Shown: piece by piece, positions 37,548 through 46,023 of the stretch | How the letters are laid out: the number at the start of each line of letters is the position of its first letter | How positions within the stretch are numbered: the first letter of the stretch is position 1 | NCBI RefSeq assembly: GCF_009720625.1 | Contig: NZ_CP046266.1 | Location: 5,251,501 to 5,315,500, forward strand | DNA: 64,000 bases | Direction: 5' to 3' | Origin: Metabacillus sediminilitoris | GTDB lineage: Bacteria > Bacillota > Bacilli > Bacillales > Bacillaceae | Notes under the pieces: generated by a model | Databases searched by the model: none | The model's input: only the letters and a program-made list of their open reading frames with translations | What the model was told of the DNA's origin: nothing | Translations under genes and position numbers: made by a program

Positions 37548-37598
37548 AAAAGTAGGTATCTTTAATACTATAATATGAAAACGTCTACAGGATTTCAA
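37548..37598 (-). promoter_or_regulatory. CcpA-controlled promoter of the 37350-32806 operon
   Basis: Minus-strand -35 TTGAAA (37598-37593), 17-bp spacer containing cre TGTAGACGTTTTCA (37589-37576), -10 TATTAT (37575-37570), then an operator-like AAAGATACCTACTTTT (37563-37548). The same set in the same order occurs at 49383-49334 before the transaldolase gene, with small differences. CcpA bound in the spacer would block RNA polymerase directly; the downstream motif is a likely GntR site. Confidence 0.8.
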
Positions 37599-37847
37599 GT
37601 GTTTTTTTCATATTTTTTGCAAATACGTCTCCTGCTAGATCATTAAATAAGCATCACTACCATTAAGAGCCCTTTTCCAAACCTTCTTTCATCATGATAT
37701 GCCCTTTCATACAGGAAGATTGAAAGCATTCGTGAGCGGAAAATATTTTTCTGAATTTTTCGTTTACATTTATTTTTCAATATGCTACCTTAAGGTTGTA
37801 ACCTTTGTTTAATCATAGTGATGTAATTTATTTTTGGGAGGGACAAT
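37599..37847 (+). promoter_or_regulatory. upstream region of the Gfo/ABC operon
   Basis: This part of the divergent gap precedes the oxidoreductase gene. A weak promoter (TTTACA 37763-37768, 17-bp spacer, TACCTT) overlaps an AAGGTTGTAACCTT palindrome (37792-37805) that could be an operator. A strong ribosome site GGGAGGGACAAT precedes the ATG at 37848. No extra gene is seen. Confidence 0.45.
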
Positions 37848-39062
37848 ATGAATCTACTAGGTAAGAAAGTAAAAAACCGTTATATGTCACGTAATCCAAA
37901 ATTCGATTATTTGCCAGATCAAGACAGGTATTTCTCTTATCGAGAGCAGCCGTCTTACAAATTCAACATCATTGGTTGCGGCAATATTGGAAGAGAGCAC
38001 ATGAAGGTGACGATGATGGAAGAAAGAGCAACAATATACGGTGTTTATGATCAGAATCCGTCTAGTATTGAGGAAGCGGAAAGATTATTTTCGACTCTTT
38101 CAGACCATTCATTAGTTAAATATGATTCTTTACAGGCAGCTTGCCATGATCCCGAGGCAGATGGATTGATCATCTGCACACCCAATTACACCCATATTGA
38201 TGTGATACGAGAGGCTGTTAAATCGGGAAAACATATTCTATTAGAAAAGCCGATGGCCACGACATTACGAGACGCCTATGAAATCATGCAATTGGCTAAA
38301 GACTATGAATCTGTTTTTCAAATAGGTCTGCAATACCGTTATAAGGCCATATATGCCGAATCGATTCATGAAACCCTGGAAAGAAAAGCAATAGGTGACG
38401 TAAAAACAATTAGCATGACGGAACATCGAATTCCATTTTTAGATAAAGTCAATCAGTGGAATAAGTTCTCCAAGTATTCTGGAGGTACATTAGTCGAAAA
38501 GTGCTGCCATTACTTTGATTTAATGAATTTATTTGCACAGTCCAAACCCGTTCAAGTATATGCGAGCGGTAACATGGCCGTTAATTTTACTGATTTTACG
38601 TATAACAATGAGCAGGCAGATATTATCGACAATGCATTTGTTACCGTTATCTACGAAAATGATGTACGAGCAAATTTTAATTTATGTATGTTTTCACCAA
38701 CTTTTTATGAAGAGCTTGTCATTTGTGGAGATAAAGGCCGGTTAAAGGCTTCTGAAAATGAGGATTTTCTTTCAGCAAAACGCCCTAGAAATCATCTTGA
38801 GATTTTATGCGGGGAAGAGAAGCCGTCAAGGCTCATGACTCCTGCTTATCCTGATCATATCGAGACTAGCGGCCATGGCGGTGCCACTTATTATGAGCAT
38901 GTTTATTTCATTGATAATATCGAAAACAAACAGACGACGACTGCAACAGTAGAGGATGGATTATGGTCTGTCTTGGTTGGACTGGCAGCAGAACAATCGA
39001 TCAAGCTTGGGAAGGCTGTCATGATTGAAGAGATCCTAAAGGAGAGCCAAGTGACGATTTAA
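37848..39062 (+). CDS. Gfo/Idh/MocA-family protein, possible NAD+-dependent sulfoquinovosidase
   Basis: A 404-residue protein with an N-terminal NAD-binding Rossmann domain (FNIIGCGNIGREHMKV near residue 40, LIICTPNYTHIDVI, ILLEKPMATT with the conserved EKP lysine) and the C-terminal Gfo/Idh/MocA substrate domain (YSGGTLVEKCCHYFDLMNLF, with the conserved His two residues after the Cys pair). About 35 extra residues precede the Rossmann fold. Family members are sugar dehydrogenases, but a branch (GH188, SqgA) cleaves sulfoquinovosides by a transient NAD+ oxidation. Location in a sulfoquinovose cluster, first in an operon with a sugar ABC importer, makes that role plausible; it is not proven by sequence here. 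Confidence 0.8.
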   Translation: MNLLGKKVKNRYMSRNPKFDYLPDQDRYFSYREQPSYKFNIIGCGNIGREHMKVTMMEERATIYGVYDQNPSSIEEAERLFSTLSDHSLVKYDSLQAACHDPEADGLIICTPNYTHIDVIREAVKSGKHILLEKPMATTLRDAYEIMQLAKDYESVFQIGLQYRYKAIYAESIHETLERKAIGDVKTISMTEHRIPFLDKVNQWNKFSKYSGGTLVEKCCHYFDLMNLFAQSKPVQVYASGNMAVNFTDFTYNNEQADIIDNAFVTVIYENDVRANFNLCMFSPTFYEELVICGDKGRLKASENEDFLSAKRPRNHLEILCGEEKPSRLMTPAYPDHIETSGHGGATYYEHVYFIDNIENKQTTTATVEDGLWSVLVGLAAEQSIKLGKAVMIEEILKESQVTI

Positions 39063-39126
39063 CAGCAGTATAAAAAAAGAAGCGTACTGAGATTGATTGA
39101 AAAGCTCTTATTCCCATCATTCAAAA

Positions 39127-39198
39127 TGAAAGCGTTTTAGTTCATTCGGTTAAGCATCTCTTTTCCATGTCTCACCCGAACAAAAACATCATGATGTT
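39127..39198 (+). promoter_or_regulatory. cre-like box and palindrome upstream of the ABC operon
   Basis: TGAAAGCGTTTTAG (39127-39140) resembles a cre site and AACATCATGATGTT (39185-39198) is a perfect 14-bp palindrome. Both lie in the 199-base gap between the oxidoreductase and the binding-protein gene, suggesting an additional regulated start. Confidence 0.5.
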
Positions 39199-39261
39199 CC
39201 AATTAATAATTACAACATCAGGATGAAAATCATGTCTATATTTTAAGAGGGGGTATTACAA

Positions 39262-40509
39262 TTGAAGAGAATATCGATTCTTTCCTTATCTTTTGTCTTG
39301 TTTCTAAGTATGGCACTTGTTGGATGTGCTTCTAAAGATTCAGCATCAAATTCAGAAGAAGGTGCAACAACGATTAATTTCCTGCATTGGCGCGGTGAGG
39401 ATACAGAGGTTTTTAACGGTCTTATCGAAAAGTTTGAACAGGAAAATCCAAGTATCAATGTTGAGATGAATGTTTTGCCTTCTGATTCTTATATTGCCAA
39501 TGCTTCTGCCACATTATTATCAGGAGAAGGAGCCGATGTTTTTGCAAGCTTCCCGGGAAGTCAATTTGAAGCATTACAGGAATCAGGCGCATATGTTGAT
39601 CTATCAAATGAAGCATTTATCGATCGCTTTTCTGAAAGCTTGCTAGGTGCGGGAGTTAAGGATGGGAAACAATTAGCTGTTCCTTACCAGCTTGTCTATA
39701 ATATTCCTGTCTATAACAAAGGGATTTTTGAGAAATTAGGACTTGAGCCGCCAACAGACTGGGAAGGCTTCCTAAAAGTAAGCGAAGTATTAAAAGAAAA
39801 TGGTTATGATCCAATTTTGTTTGCCGGAGATATTAGCCCAGGCCAATTTATTAATCCAATGGTCATGAACAATCAGCCATCTGATGACACGTTTGCAAAA
39901 TTAGAAAAGGGCGAAGAAAAATTAACAAATGAATGGTTTGTTAAAACATTGTCACAGATTCAAGAATTAAATGATAAGGGCTATTTTCAAAAAGACCCGC
40001 TTGGCACGAAAAAAGAAGGAGCAGCCGCATTATTTGCTCAGGAAAAAGGAGCGATCCTTGCACTCGGTTCTTATATGATGTCAACGGTAAAACAACAAAA
40101 TCCAGAAATTGAACAAGGACTGATTTCCCCGATTACGGTTCCTGAAGGGGAAATGAAATACGAAGGCATTCATACGTCAACCTTCATGCTTGGTGTTAAT
40201 GCTAAATCTGAACATCAGGAAGAGGCTTTGAAGTTCATTGAATTTCTAACACAACCTGACATTGCAGCAGAGTATGCGAATGGTACTGGTCAGATGCTTA
40301 CACTAAATGATATTCAATATGATTCTCCAGAATTAACTGAAACAGCAAAATGGCTTGAAAAGAAAACATTGTTCCAACCTCGTTATACGATTTCAAAGGA
40401 GCAAGTAAGCAAGGCGATTGAAATAGCAGTTCAGGATGTTCTATCGGGAGTGGAACCGAAAGAAGCTGCGAAAAAAGCACAAGAAGAGGTTAGTCGTGCA
40501 ATCAAATAA
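39262..40509 (+). CDS. sugar ABC transporter substrate-binding lipoprotein
   Basis: A 415-residue family-1 extracellular solute-binding protein. A lipoprotein signal (MKRISILSLSFVLFLSMALV then GC, acylated Cys at residue 22) anchors it outside the membrane. The mature part has FLHWRGEDTEVFNGLIEKFE and AVPYQLVYNIPVYNKGIFEK, typical of the carbohydrate uptake (CUT1) class. The start is TTG after AGAGGGGGTATTACAA. It overlaps the first permease by 14 bases. The substrate is probably sulfoquinovose or its glycoside, from the cluster context only. Confidence 0.87.
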   Translation: MKRISILSLSFVLFLSMALVGCASKDSASNSEEGATTINFLHWRGEDTEVFNGLIEKFEQENPSINVEMNVLPSDSYIANASATLLSGEGADVFASFPGSQFEALQESGAYVDLSNEAFIDRFSESLLGAGVKDGKQLAVPYQLVYNIPVYNKGIFEKLGLEPPTDWEGFLKVSEVLKENGYDPILFAGDISPGQFINPMVMNNQPSDDTFAKLEKGEEKLTNEWFVKTLSQIQELNDKGYFQKDPLGTKKEGAAALFAQEKGAILALGSYMMSTVKQQNPEIEQGLISPITVPEGEMKYEGIHTSTFMLGVNAKSEHQEEALKFIEFLTQPDIAAEYANGTGQMLTLNDIQYDSPELTETAKWLEKKTLFQPRYTISKEQVSKAIEIAVQDVLSGVEPKEAAKKAQEEVSRAIK

Positions 40510-41455
40510 TAAAGCAATCAAAGCAACAGGAGCGAAATTCGCTCCCTCCTTTTCTTCTAAACTTGAAAAGAGGAGAAAATTACAATGGAATTGGTCTTTG
40601 TTTTTCTTTATACTCCCGGGATTTTTAATTTATAGCATTTTCTTTGCAGGTCCTACAATATCTGCTCTTTATTTAAGTCTGACGGATTGGAATGGAGTTG
40701 CGAATGCCTACAATTTTGTTGGGCTTGCCAATTACAAAGAAATGCTGACTGATAGCCCAACTTTTATCCAGTCTTTGGGCAACAATTTAAAATTCACGCT
40801 AACGGTGCTCATTTGCCAAACGATTCTTAGTTTATTTTTTGCGATGCTTCTTGTCAAAAACACGAAAGTAAACGTCTTTTATCGAGCCCTTTACTTTTTC
40901 CCGACAATTGTAGCATCTGTTTCTATCGCATTTGTTTGGACATTTATGTATGATCCGAACATCGGTGTGATCAATAATCTGCTCAGTCAGCTTGGGTTGG
41001 AGAATATAGCTAAGTCCTGGCTCGGAGACCGCAACATCGCAATCTATAGCTTAGCTTTTGTACAATTTTGGGCACATACCGGCCAAATGCTGATCATTTT
41101 TATTGCAGGCTTACATGCGATTCCTAAAGAACTGTATGAAGCTGTTAGTATTGAGGGTGCCAGCAAGTGGCAAACGTTTCGCTATATTACATGGCCGCTT
41201 TTAGCACCATCCGCGACCATTGTCATCGCCTATACGACCATTCAAAGCTTTAAAGCCTTTGATTTAGTCATCGCAATGACTGGAGGCGGACCATCACATT
41301 CAACTGAAATCTTATCTACCTTCTTGTATCACGAAGCGTTTATTAACTTTCGATTTGGCTATGCATCAGCAGCCGCTGTCATCTTTATGCTGATCATTGC
41401 CATTGTGACAATTATTCAATTCAAAATGCTTAAATCGAATGAGGTTAACTACTAG
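40496..41455 (+). CDS. sugar ABC transporter permease (MalF-like)
   Basis: A 319-residue permease with six predicted spans and the CUT1 binding-protein-dependent transport domain; the EAA motif is EAVSIEGASKWQTFRYITWPLL. The GTG start at 40496 follows AAGAAGAGGTTAGTC and overlaps the binding-protein gene, implying coupling. The residues before the first span are hydrophilic and basic. Confidence 0.9.
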   Translation: MQSNNKAIKATGAKFAPSFSSKLEKRRKLQWNWSLFFFILPGFLIYSIFFAGPTISALYLSLTDWNGVANAYNFVGLANYKEMLTDSPTFIQSLGNNLKFTLTVLICQTILSLFFAMLLVKNTKVNVFYRALYFFPTIVASVSIAFVWTFMYDPNIGVINNLLSQLGLENIAKSWLGDRNIAIYSLAFVQFWAHTGQMLIIFIAGLHAIPKELYEAVSIEGASKWQTFRYITWPLLAPSATIVIAYTTIQSFKAFDLVIAMTGGGPSHSTEILSTFLYHEAFINFRFGYASAAAVIFMLIIAIVTIIQFKMLKSNEVNY

Positions 41456-41481
41456 GTACTACTAGAGAGGAGGGCGATCCC

Positions 41482-42291
41482 TTGAGACAAATATCAAAGA
41501 ATATGACGCTATTCATCTATGCCGCGATTATTATATTGCCTTTTAGCATGGTGTTGTTTACAACCTTCAAAACAACGCCAGAGTTATACAAAAACCCGCT
41601 GGGTCTTCCAGAAAGCTGGTCATTTGTAAATTATAAAGAGTTATTTATGAAAGAGTCAATGACGACCTATTTTTTTAATAGCGTGACCGTAACACTTGTT
41701 AGTGTCGCTTGCATTTTACTGTTTGCAAGTCTTATCGCTTATTCGGTTATCAGAATGCCTAAAAAGCTTGGCTACCTCTTCTTTGGTTTTTTTGTTATCG
41801 GAATGATGGTGCCAACACAAGTAAATATGATCCCAATCTATCTATTAATTAATAAATTAGGATTATTGAATACCCTTCCAGGTGTGATTGTGGTGACGAT
41901 CGCATCGCTTATCCCAATTGCTGTGTTTATCTTAACAGGATTTATGAAAACATTACCTGGCGAACTAATTGAAGCAGCCAAAATTGATGGGGCCAATGAA
42001 TGGCAAACGTATTTAAGAATTGTGATGCCTTTATCCCTTCCATCGATTGCAACTGTTACCATTTTTGCATTCGTGATTGTCTGGAATGACCTGCTGCATC
42101 CTTTATTACTGTTAAAATCTGATGGTGTCAAAACATTGCCGATTGCCCTTCTAAGCTTCCAAGGACAATACTTAACAAATTATCCGATGATCTTTGCTGG
42201 CGTTATTATTGCATCGATTCCAATGATTTGTGCATATGTCTTCCTTCAGCGGTATTTTATTGCTGGAATGACGGCAGGCTCTATCAAATAA
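41482..42291 (+). CDS. sugar ABC transporter permease (MalG-like)
   Basis: A 269-residue permease with six spans and EAA motif EAAKIDGANEWQTYLRIVMP, the partner of the preceding permease. The start is TTG at 41482 after GAGAGGAGGGCGATCCC. No ATP-binding subunit is encoded in this operon or elsewhere in the window, so the importer presumably uses a shared MsmK/MsmX-type ATPase from another locus, as many Bacillus CUT1 systems do. Confidence 0.9.
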   Translation: MRQISKNMTLFIYAAIIILPFSMVLFTTFKTTPELYKNPLGLPESWSFVNYKELFMKESMTTYFFNSVTVTLVSVACILLFASLIAYSVIRMPKKLGYLFFGFFVIGMMVPTQVNMIPIYLLINKLGLLNTLPGVIVVTIASLIPIAVFILTGFMKTLPGELIEAAKIDGANEWQTYLRIVMPLSLPSIATVTIFAFVIVWNDLLHPLLLLKSDGVKTLPIALLSFQGQYLTNYPMIFAGVIIASIPMICAYVFLQRYFIAGMTAGSIK

Positions 42292-42302
42292 TCCTATTCT
42301 AT

Positions 42303-42336
42303 AGGCAAATCCACTTTGTGGGTTTGTCTTTTTTAT
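42303..42336 (+). terminator. terminator of the Gfo/ABC operon
   Basis: GCAAATCCAC pairs with GTGGGTTTGT around a TTT loop, followed by CTTTTTTATTT. It begins 12 bases after the second permease stop. Confidence 0.8.
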
Positions 42337-42343
42337 TTAAGAC

Positions 42344-42812
42344 TGATTTCGAAACTTAGTTGCTATATAACAAGTTTTGGGAATGGTTGATTTCCAATAC
42401 AGGATATATCTTGAATTCTGCTGTTATATCTTTGGATTCCCGCTGATATATCTTGGATTTCGCTGATATATCTTGGATTCCCGCTGATATATCTCGATTT
42501 CCGCTGATATATCTCGATTTCCGCTGATATATCTCGATTTCGCTGATATATCTTGGATTCCGCTGATATATCTCGAATTCCGCTGATATATCTCCGATTT
42601 CGCTGATATATCTCCGATTTCGCTGATATATCTTGGATTCCGCTGATATATCAGCGATTCCGCTGTAGCTCGCTTTCTGTGGGGCGGGCGGTGTGCCTCC
42701 TCGGAGCTAACGCCTGAATAAGTCTCAGTGCCCCGCTGCTCCCACTGGAGTCTCGCATATCCGTTTCAATCAACCTAAATCGTTTTCCCATTTAAAAGCA
42801 ACAATCTTTTAA
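42344..42812. repeat. dispersed repeat B, copy 1, split by a tandem array
   Basis: The left part (42344-42395, GTTGCTATATAACAAG... GGTTGATTTCC) and the right part (42656-42812, GGGGCGGGCGGTGTGCCTCC ... GCTGCTCCC...GGAGTCTCGC...TTTCAATCAACC) match the copy at 58105-58450. The middle is occupied by the tandem array 42396-42660. The element lies between convergent genes and contains no reading frame of note. Confidence 0.75.
42396..42660. repeat. tandem array of ~20-21-bp units, about 13 copies
   Basis: Eleven close copies and two weaker ones of CGCTGATATATCTTGGATTC (variants CTCGATTTC, CTCCGATTT, CTCGAATTC). Each unit carries the 8-bp palindrome GATATATC. The flanking GATTTCCGCTG belongs to repeat B, and the unit includes that string, so the array seems to have grown from repeat B's own sequence. 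It is not a CRISPR array: there are no unique spacers. Confidence 0.9.
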
Positions 42813-42831
42813 ATAAACCTAAATAAAAAAG

Positions 42832-42853
42832 GACAGTGATGAAAATCACTGTC
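42832..42853 (-). terminator. terminator of the second GntR gene
   Basis: GACAGTGAT (42832-42840) pairs perfectly with ATCACTGTC (42845-42853), followed on the minus strand by TTTTTTATTT. Confidence 0.8.
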
Positions 42854-42865
42854 TCGTTTGCAACA

Positions 42866-43594
42866 TTATCTCGTAAGCTCAATATTATAATGGTATTTAT
42901 CACTGCGAAACTTGATTGTAGAAAATTCAATCGGTCTATCATCAAGTCCAAAGCTTAATCGTTCCGTCTCCAGCATTGCTTCCCCGCCACGTATTCCAAG
43001 TAAGTCAGCTTCAAATAAGGTCGCATTAATCGCCGAAATCTTCTCTTTTGCACGCTTCAAAATAATGTCATTGCTTTCTAAAATTTCGTAAAACTTCGCA
43101 CGATCTAAATCCTCATTAATAAACAGCTTTCCAATATGGGAAGGCCAGCAAGTGCGCTCAATCGCAATTGGGGTCTGGTCAGCAAAACGAATCCGTTCAA
43201 TCACTAAAACTTCTTCATCTTCCGGGATATTAAGCATTGATTTTTCGTGGTACAAATCATGTTTAAATTCGGCACGCAGTAACTTTGATTTAGGAGTCAG
43301 CCCTTTTTCAGTAACCTCTTCTGCAAAGCCCTTCAGCCTTCCATTTCCCGTTAGCTGCTGTGACTTTACAATCGTCCCCTTCCCTTGCCTTTTCTCTAAT
43401 AGCCCATCCTGAACAAGAATTGAAATAGCCTGTCGTAACGTTGTGCGACTTACATTAAATTCGTCCATCAATTCTTGTTCTGTAGGAATCAGCGTATTAG
43501 GAGCCCATACTTTTTCTTGAATCCGTTTAATAAGGATATCTTTTACTTGAAGATATAAAGAAATATTCTTGTTTGGATCAACCATACTTGCCAA
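42866..43594 (-). CDS. GntR/UTRA regulator of the sulfosugar cluster, paralogue 2
   Basis: A 242-residue HutC-type regulator, nearly co-linear with the protein at 35220-35951; compare NVSRTTLRQAISILVQDGLL with NVSRTTIRQAVSILVQEGIL in the recognition region. The UTRA domain is likewise similar (VLVIERIRFADQTPIAIERT). It is monocistronic, with a terminator after it and an 8+8-bp palindrome upstream that shares TGATTGTATC with the region before the symporter gene. Together with its paralogue it probably regulates the sulfoquinovose operons. Confidence 0.87.
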   Translation of the reverse strand: MASMVDPNKNISLYLQVKDILIKRIQEKVWAPNTLIPTEQELMDEFNVSRTTLRQAISILVQDGLLEKRQGKGTIVKSQQLTGNGRLKGFAEEVTEKGLTPKSKLLRAEFKHDLYHEKSMLNIPEDEEVLVIERIRFADQTPIAIERTCWPSHIGKLFINEDLDRAKFYEILESNDIILKRAKEKISAINATLFEADLLGIRGGEAMLETERLSFGLDDRPIEFSTIKFRSDKYHYNIELTR

Positions 43595-43646
43595 TTGTAA
43601 ATCTCCTTTCAGCTAAGATCTGAATGTTTAACAGTCATTTTTTTCC

Positions 43647-43665
43647 TGATTGTATCTTACAATCA
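43647..43665 (-). promoter_or_regulatory. palindromic operator upstream of GntR paralogue 2
   Basis: TGATTGTATCTTACAATCA has perfect 8-bp arms around TCT. The half TGATTGTATC recurs at 47547-47556, 27 bases upstream of the symporter gene, suggesting one regulator binds both. Confidence 0.65.
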
Positions 43666-43822
43666 CTTACATTTATCTATATAAATGAAACTTGATGGAA
43701 GTAAAAAGCAACGAACGATCAATTCCCTTTTATTTCACATACATCATAACTATTATAACATACATTACTATCTTATCGAGACTTCAACCCTTTAGATCAT
43801 TGAACTGGCAGAATAGATGTAA

Positions 43823-43856
43823 AAAAGGTTGTTGAAAAATGTTTCAACAACCTTTT
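43823..43856 (-). terminator. terminator of the symporter-sulfoquinovosidase operon
   Basis: AAAAGGTTGTTGAAA (43823-43837) pairs perfectly with TTTCAACAACCTTTT (43842-43856), and a T run follows on the minus strand. It begins 20 bases after the GH31 stop. Confidence 0.85.
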
Positions 43857-43875
43857 GAACGTATGAATGACCACA

Positions 43876-45915
43876 TTAGATGTTCGATAATGCTAAAAAC
43901 AACTCTTTCCACTCTGAGTTTTTACGGTAAAATACAGGTGGATATCCGATTGGAGCTTGCACAGTCACAGATCCGCCCTTGTATTCTTGGCCGCTCCAAA
44001 CATGGATCCACTCATCCTCAGGCAAGTAAACTTCCCATTCTGTTTGGCTTTCTTGATGAACTGGAGCCACCAGTAAATCCTTACCATATAAATACTGGTA
44101 TTGGATGTCGTATGCTTTTTCATCCTTTTCGTAATGCATAAATAATGGACGTTGAACCGGAATGCCGCGCTTTGCATTTTCTTTTACAATTGCTTTCGTA
44201 TAAGGAGCAAGCGTCACAAAGATGTTCGACATTCTTGCTAAATGCTCTAATGACTCCTCATCACCATCAAATTGGAAGCAATCATCTGGTCGATTTCCTT
44301 CATGTGTTCTCATCATTGGTGTGAAGGCGCCCATTTCTGACCATCTCATTAACAATTCCTTCGAGCGTTTATTGCCGTGCAGGCTTGTATATCCGCCAAT
44401 ATCACTGTGATGCAAGCCACATCCGATCATGCCCGATGATAATGCTGCAGGAATAACGGATGCTAGACCGTCATCCAGCGTCCAGTCCACACTTTGGTCA
44501 CCGCCCCAGAGGAGGGTGCAATATTTTTGTACACCTGTATATCCAGCACGCATGAAATAAACAACTTCACCTAATTTTCCAGCTTCACTCACTGCCTCGT
44601 AGTTGATTTTCGCCCACATCGTTGGCCATGCATTATGCATGATTAGTGCATCCACACCATTTTTAAGGACGACATCTGTTGGCAGGTATTCACCGAAGTC
44701 TGCCATCCAGCCATCAATACCAAAGTCAATCATGTTTTCTTTAATGACTCCTTTATACCAAACACATGCCTCTTCATTTGTAAAATCAACAACGCCGCAA
44801 TAAAACTCGCCAAAATCAACTAAATAGATGTCACCTTGCTCGTTTAATGCCAAGTACCCTTTTTCTTCCGCTTCCTTATATAAATAGCCTTCTATCGCTA
44901 CATATGGATTGATATAGCCTAAAAAGCGAATTCCGTTTTCTTTCCATTCTGGAATCTTTTTATCAAGCTCAGGGTATTCATTTTCATTCCATTTCCAGTT
45001 CCACATTAAGCGTTTACCAAAGGAAGTGATACGCTTGCCTTGCCAGTCCTGACACCATACGCCGGCAACCTTCATGCCTCTATCCAATGCTCGTGAAACC
45101 TTTTCCTCCACAACCTCTGTTCCGCCTTGAATGCCTAAAATCACGCCATTGTATACCCATTCTGGAAGCTCAGGCTGTCTGCCAAACAAGTTCGTAATCT
45201 TTTCGACGAGGTCAATATACGTTTCTGCTGTCTCAAATAAGACATATTTTGGAACTTCCCAAATTTGCAGCTCATGAAAATTTGGATTCCGGAAGTCAAA
45301 ATCAGCATAAGCCGTTGTCTCAACATGGCAATAATACTTTTTCGTTGATACAAAGGTCGGCTGCGGAAAGTTTGTATTGTAATAGTCGCCGCCAGCCTTA
45401 TCCTTCACATCGGCTTGCCATGTCACATAGGTGTTTTTATTTCTTCCTACCCCCGGCTCAGACGTCCATAGCGGGAAATTTTTCCCTCTCATATTAAAAT
45501 GAGAAAGCTGTTCACCACACCCATATACCTTTTCAGTTTGATCTGCTGCTACTCGCAGCCAGAAACGGTTGATCGCAGAATCAACTTGTGTATATTCAAC
45601 TTTTAAACGGCTATCTTCTTCTTTAATTGTCAGAAGAAGCACGGCCTGCCCGCCTTCAGACTTCGCAAGTTCAACCATATATTCATTGTTCTTTTCTTCA
45701 ACCCGCGCATATTTAAGCGGTGTGCGCTCCATCACATAATCCTTGATATCAAAGTTGCCGCGGTACATATCGATTGTTTCCTCACCTTGTCCAACAAATA
45801 GCATCGGTTGTTGGACCGTGTGACGAAGCAAAAGGACATGATTAAATGAGACTTCAAATCCATCTTCTAACGTTTTGACAGCTAGTCCTTTATTTACCTT
45901 CATTGTTTCTACCAT
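43876..45915 (-). CDS. sftG: GH31 sulfoquinovosidase
   Basis: A 679-residue GH31 enzyme that releases sulfoquinovose from sulfoquinovosyl glycerides. The family-diagnostic stretch CQDWQGKRITSFGKRLMWNW contains the Gln, Arg and Trp positions that bind the sulfonate in E. coli YihQ. The nucleophile is the Asp of GWMADFGEYLPTD and the acid/base the Asp of LLWGGDQSVDW. Together these separate it from ordinary alpha-glucosidases. The start at 45915 follows AGGAGAAGTGAAAGA. No signal peptide is present, so the glycoside must be imported first. It follows the symporter gene by 108 bases. Confidence 0.93.
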   Translation of the reverse strand: MVETMKVNKGLAVKTLEDGFEVSFNHVLLLRHTVQQPMLFVGQGEETIDMYRGNFDIKDYVMERTPLKYARVEEKNNEYMVELAKSEGGQAVLLLTIKEEDSRLKVEYTQVDSAINRFWLRVAADQTEKVYGCGEQLSHFNMRGKNFPLWTSEPGVGRNKNTYVTWQADVKDKAGGDYYNTNFPQPTFVSTKKYYCHVETTAYADFDFRNPNFHELQIWEVPKYVLFETAETYIDLVEKITNLFGRQPELPEWVYNGVILGIQGGTEVVEEKVSRALDRGMKVAGVWCQDWQGKRITSFGKRLMWNWKWNENEYPELDKKIPEWKENGIRFLGYINPYVAIEGYLYKEAEEKGYLALNEQGDIYLVDFGEFYCGVVDFTNEEACVWYKGVIKENMIDFGIDGWMADFGEYLPTDVVLKNGVDALIMHNAWPTMWAKINYEAVSEAGKLGEVVYFMRAGYTGVQKYCTLLWGGDQSVDWTLDDGLASVIPAALSSGMIGCGLHHSDIGGYTSLHGNKRSKELLMRWSEMGAFTPMMRTHEGNRPDDCFQFDGDEESLEHLARMSNIFVTLAPYTKAIVKENAKRGIPVQRPLFMHYEKDEKAYDIQYQYLYGKDLLVAPVHQESQTEWEVYLPEDEWIHVWSGQEYKGGSVTVQAPIGYPPVFYRKNSEWKELFLALSNI

Positions 45916-46023
45916 TCTTTCACTTCTCCTATCTGTGCTTTTTCCGTCATCCAACCTAATAGATAAAGGCTAAGCCCATTTATTCATCTATCTATCGGCC
46001 TTAAGAGTTAACTAAAAGACCCA

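Noticed and set aside
42396..42660. Possible CRISPR array
   Set aside because: The repeats are directly adjacent 20-21-bp units with no unique spacers, and no cas genes are present in the window.
43876..45915. Ordinary GH31 alpha-glucosidase or alpha-xylosidase
   Set aside because: The QDW-G-R-TSFGKR--WNW signature and the gene context point to a sulfoquinovosidase instead.
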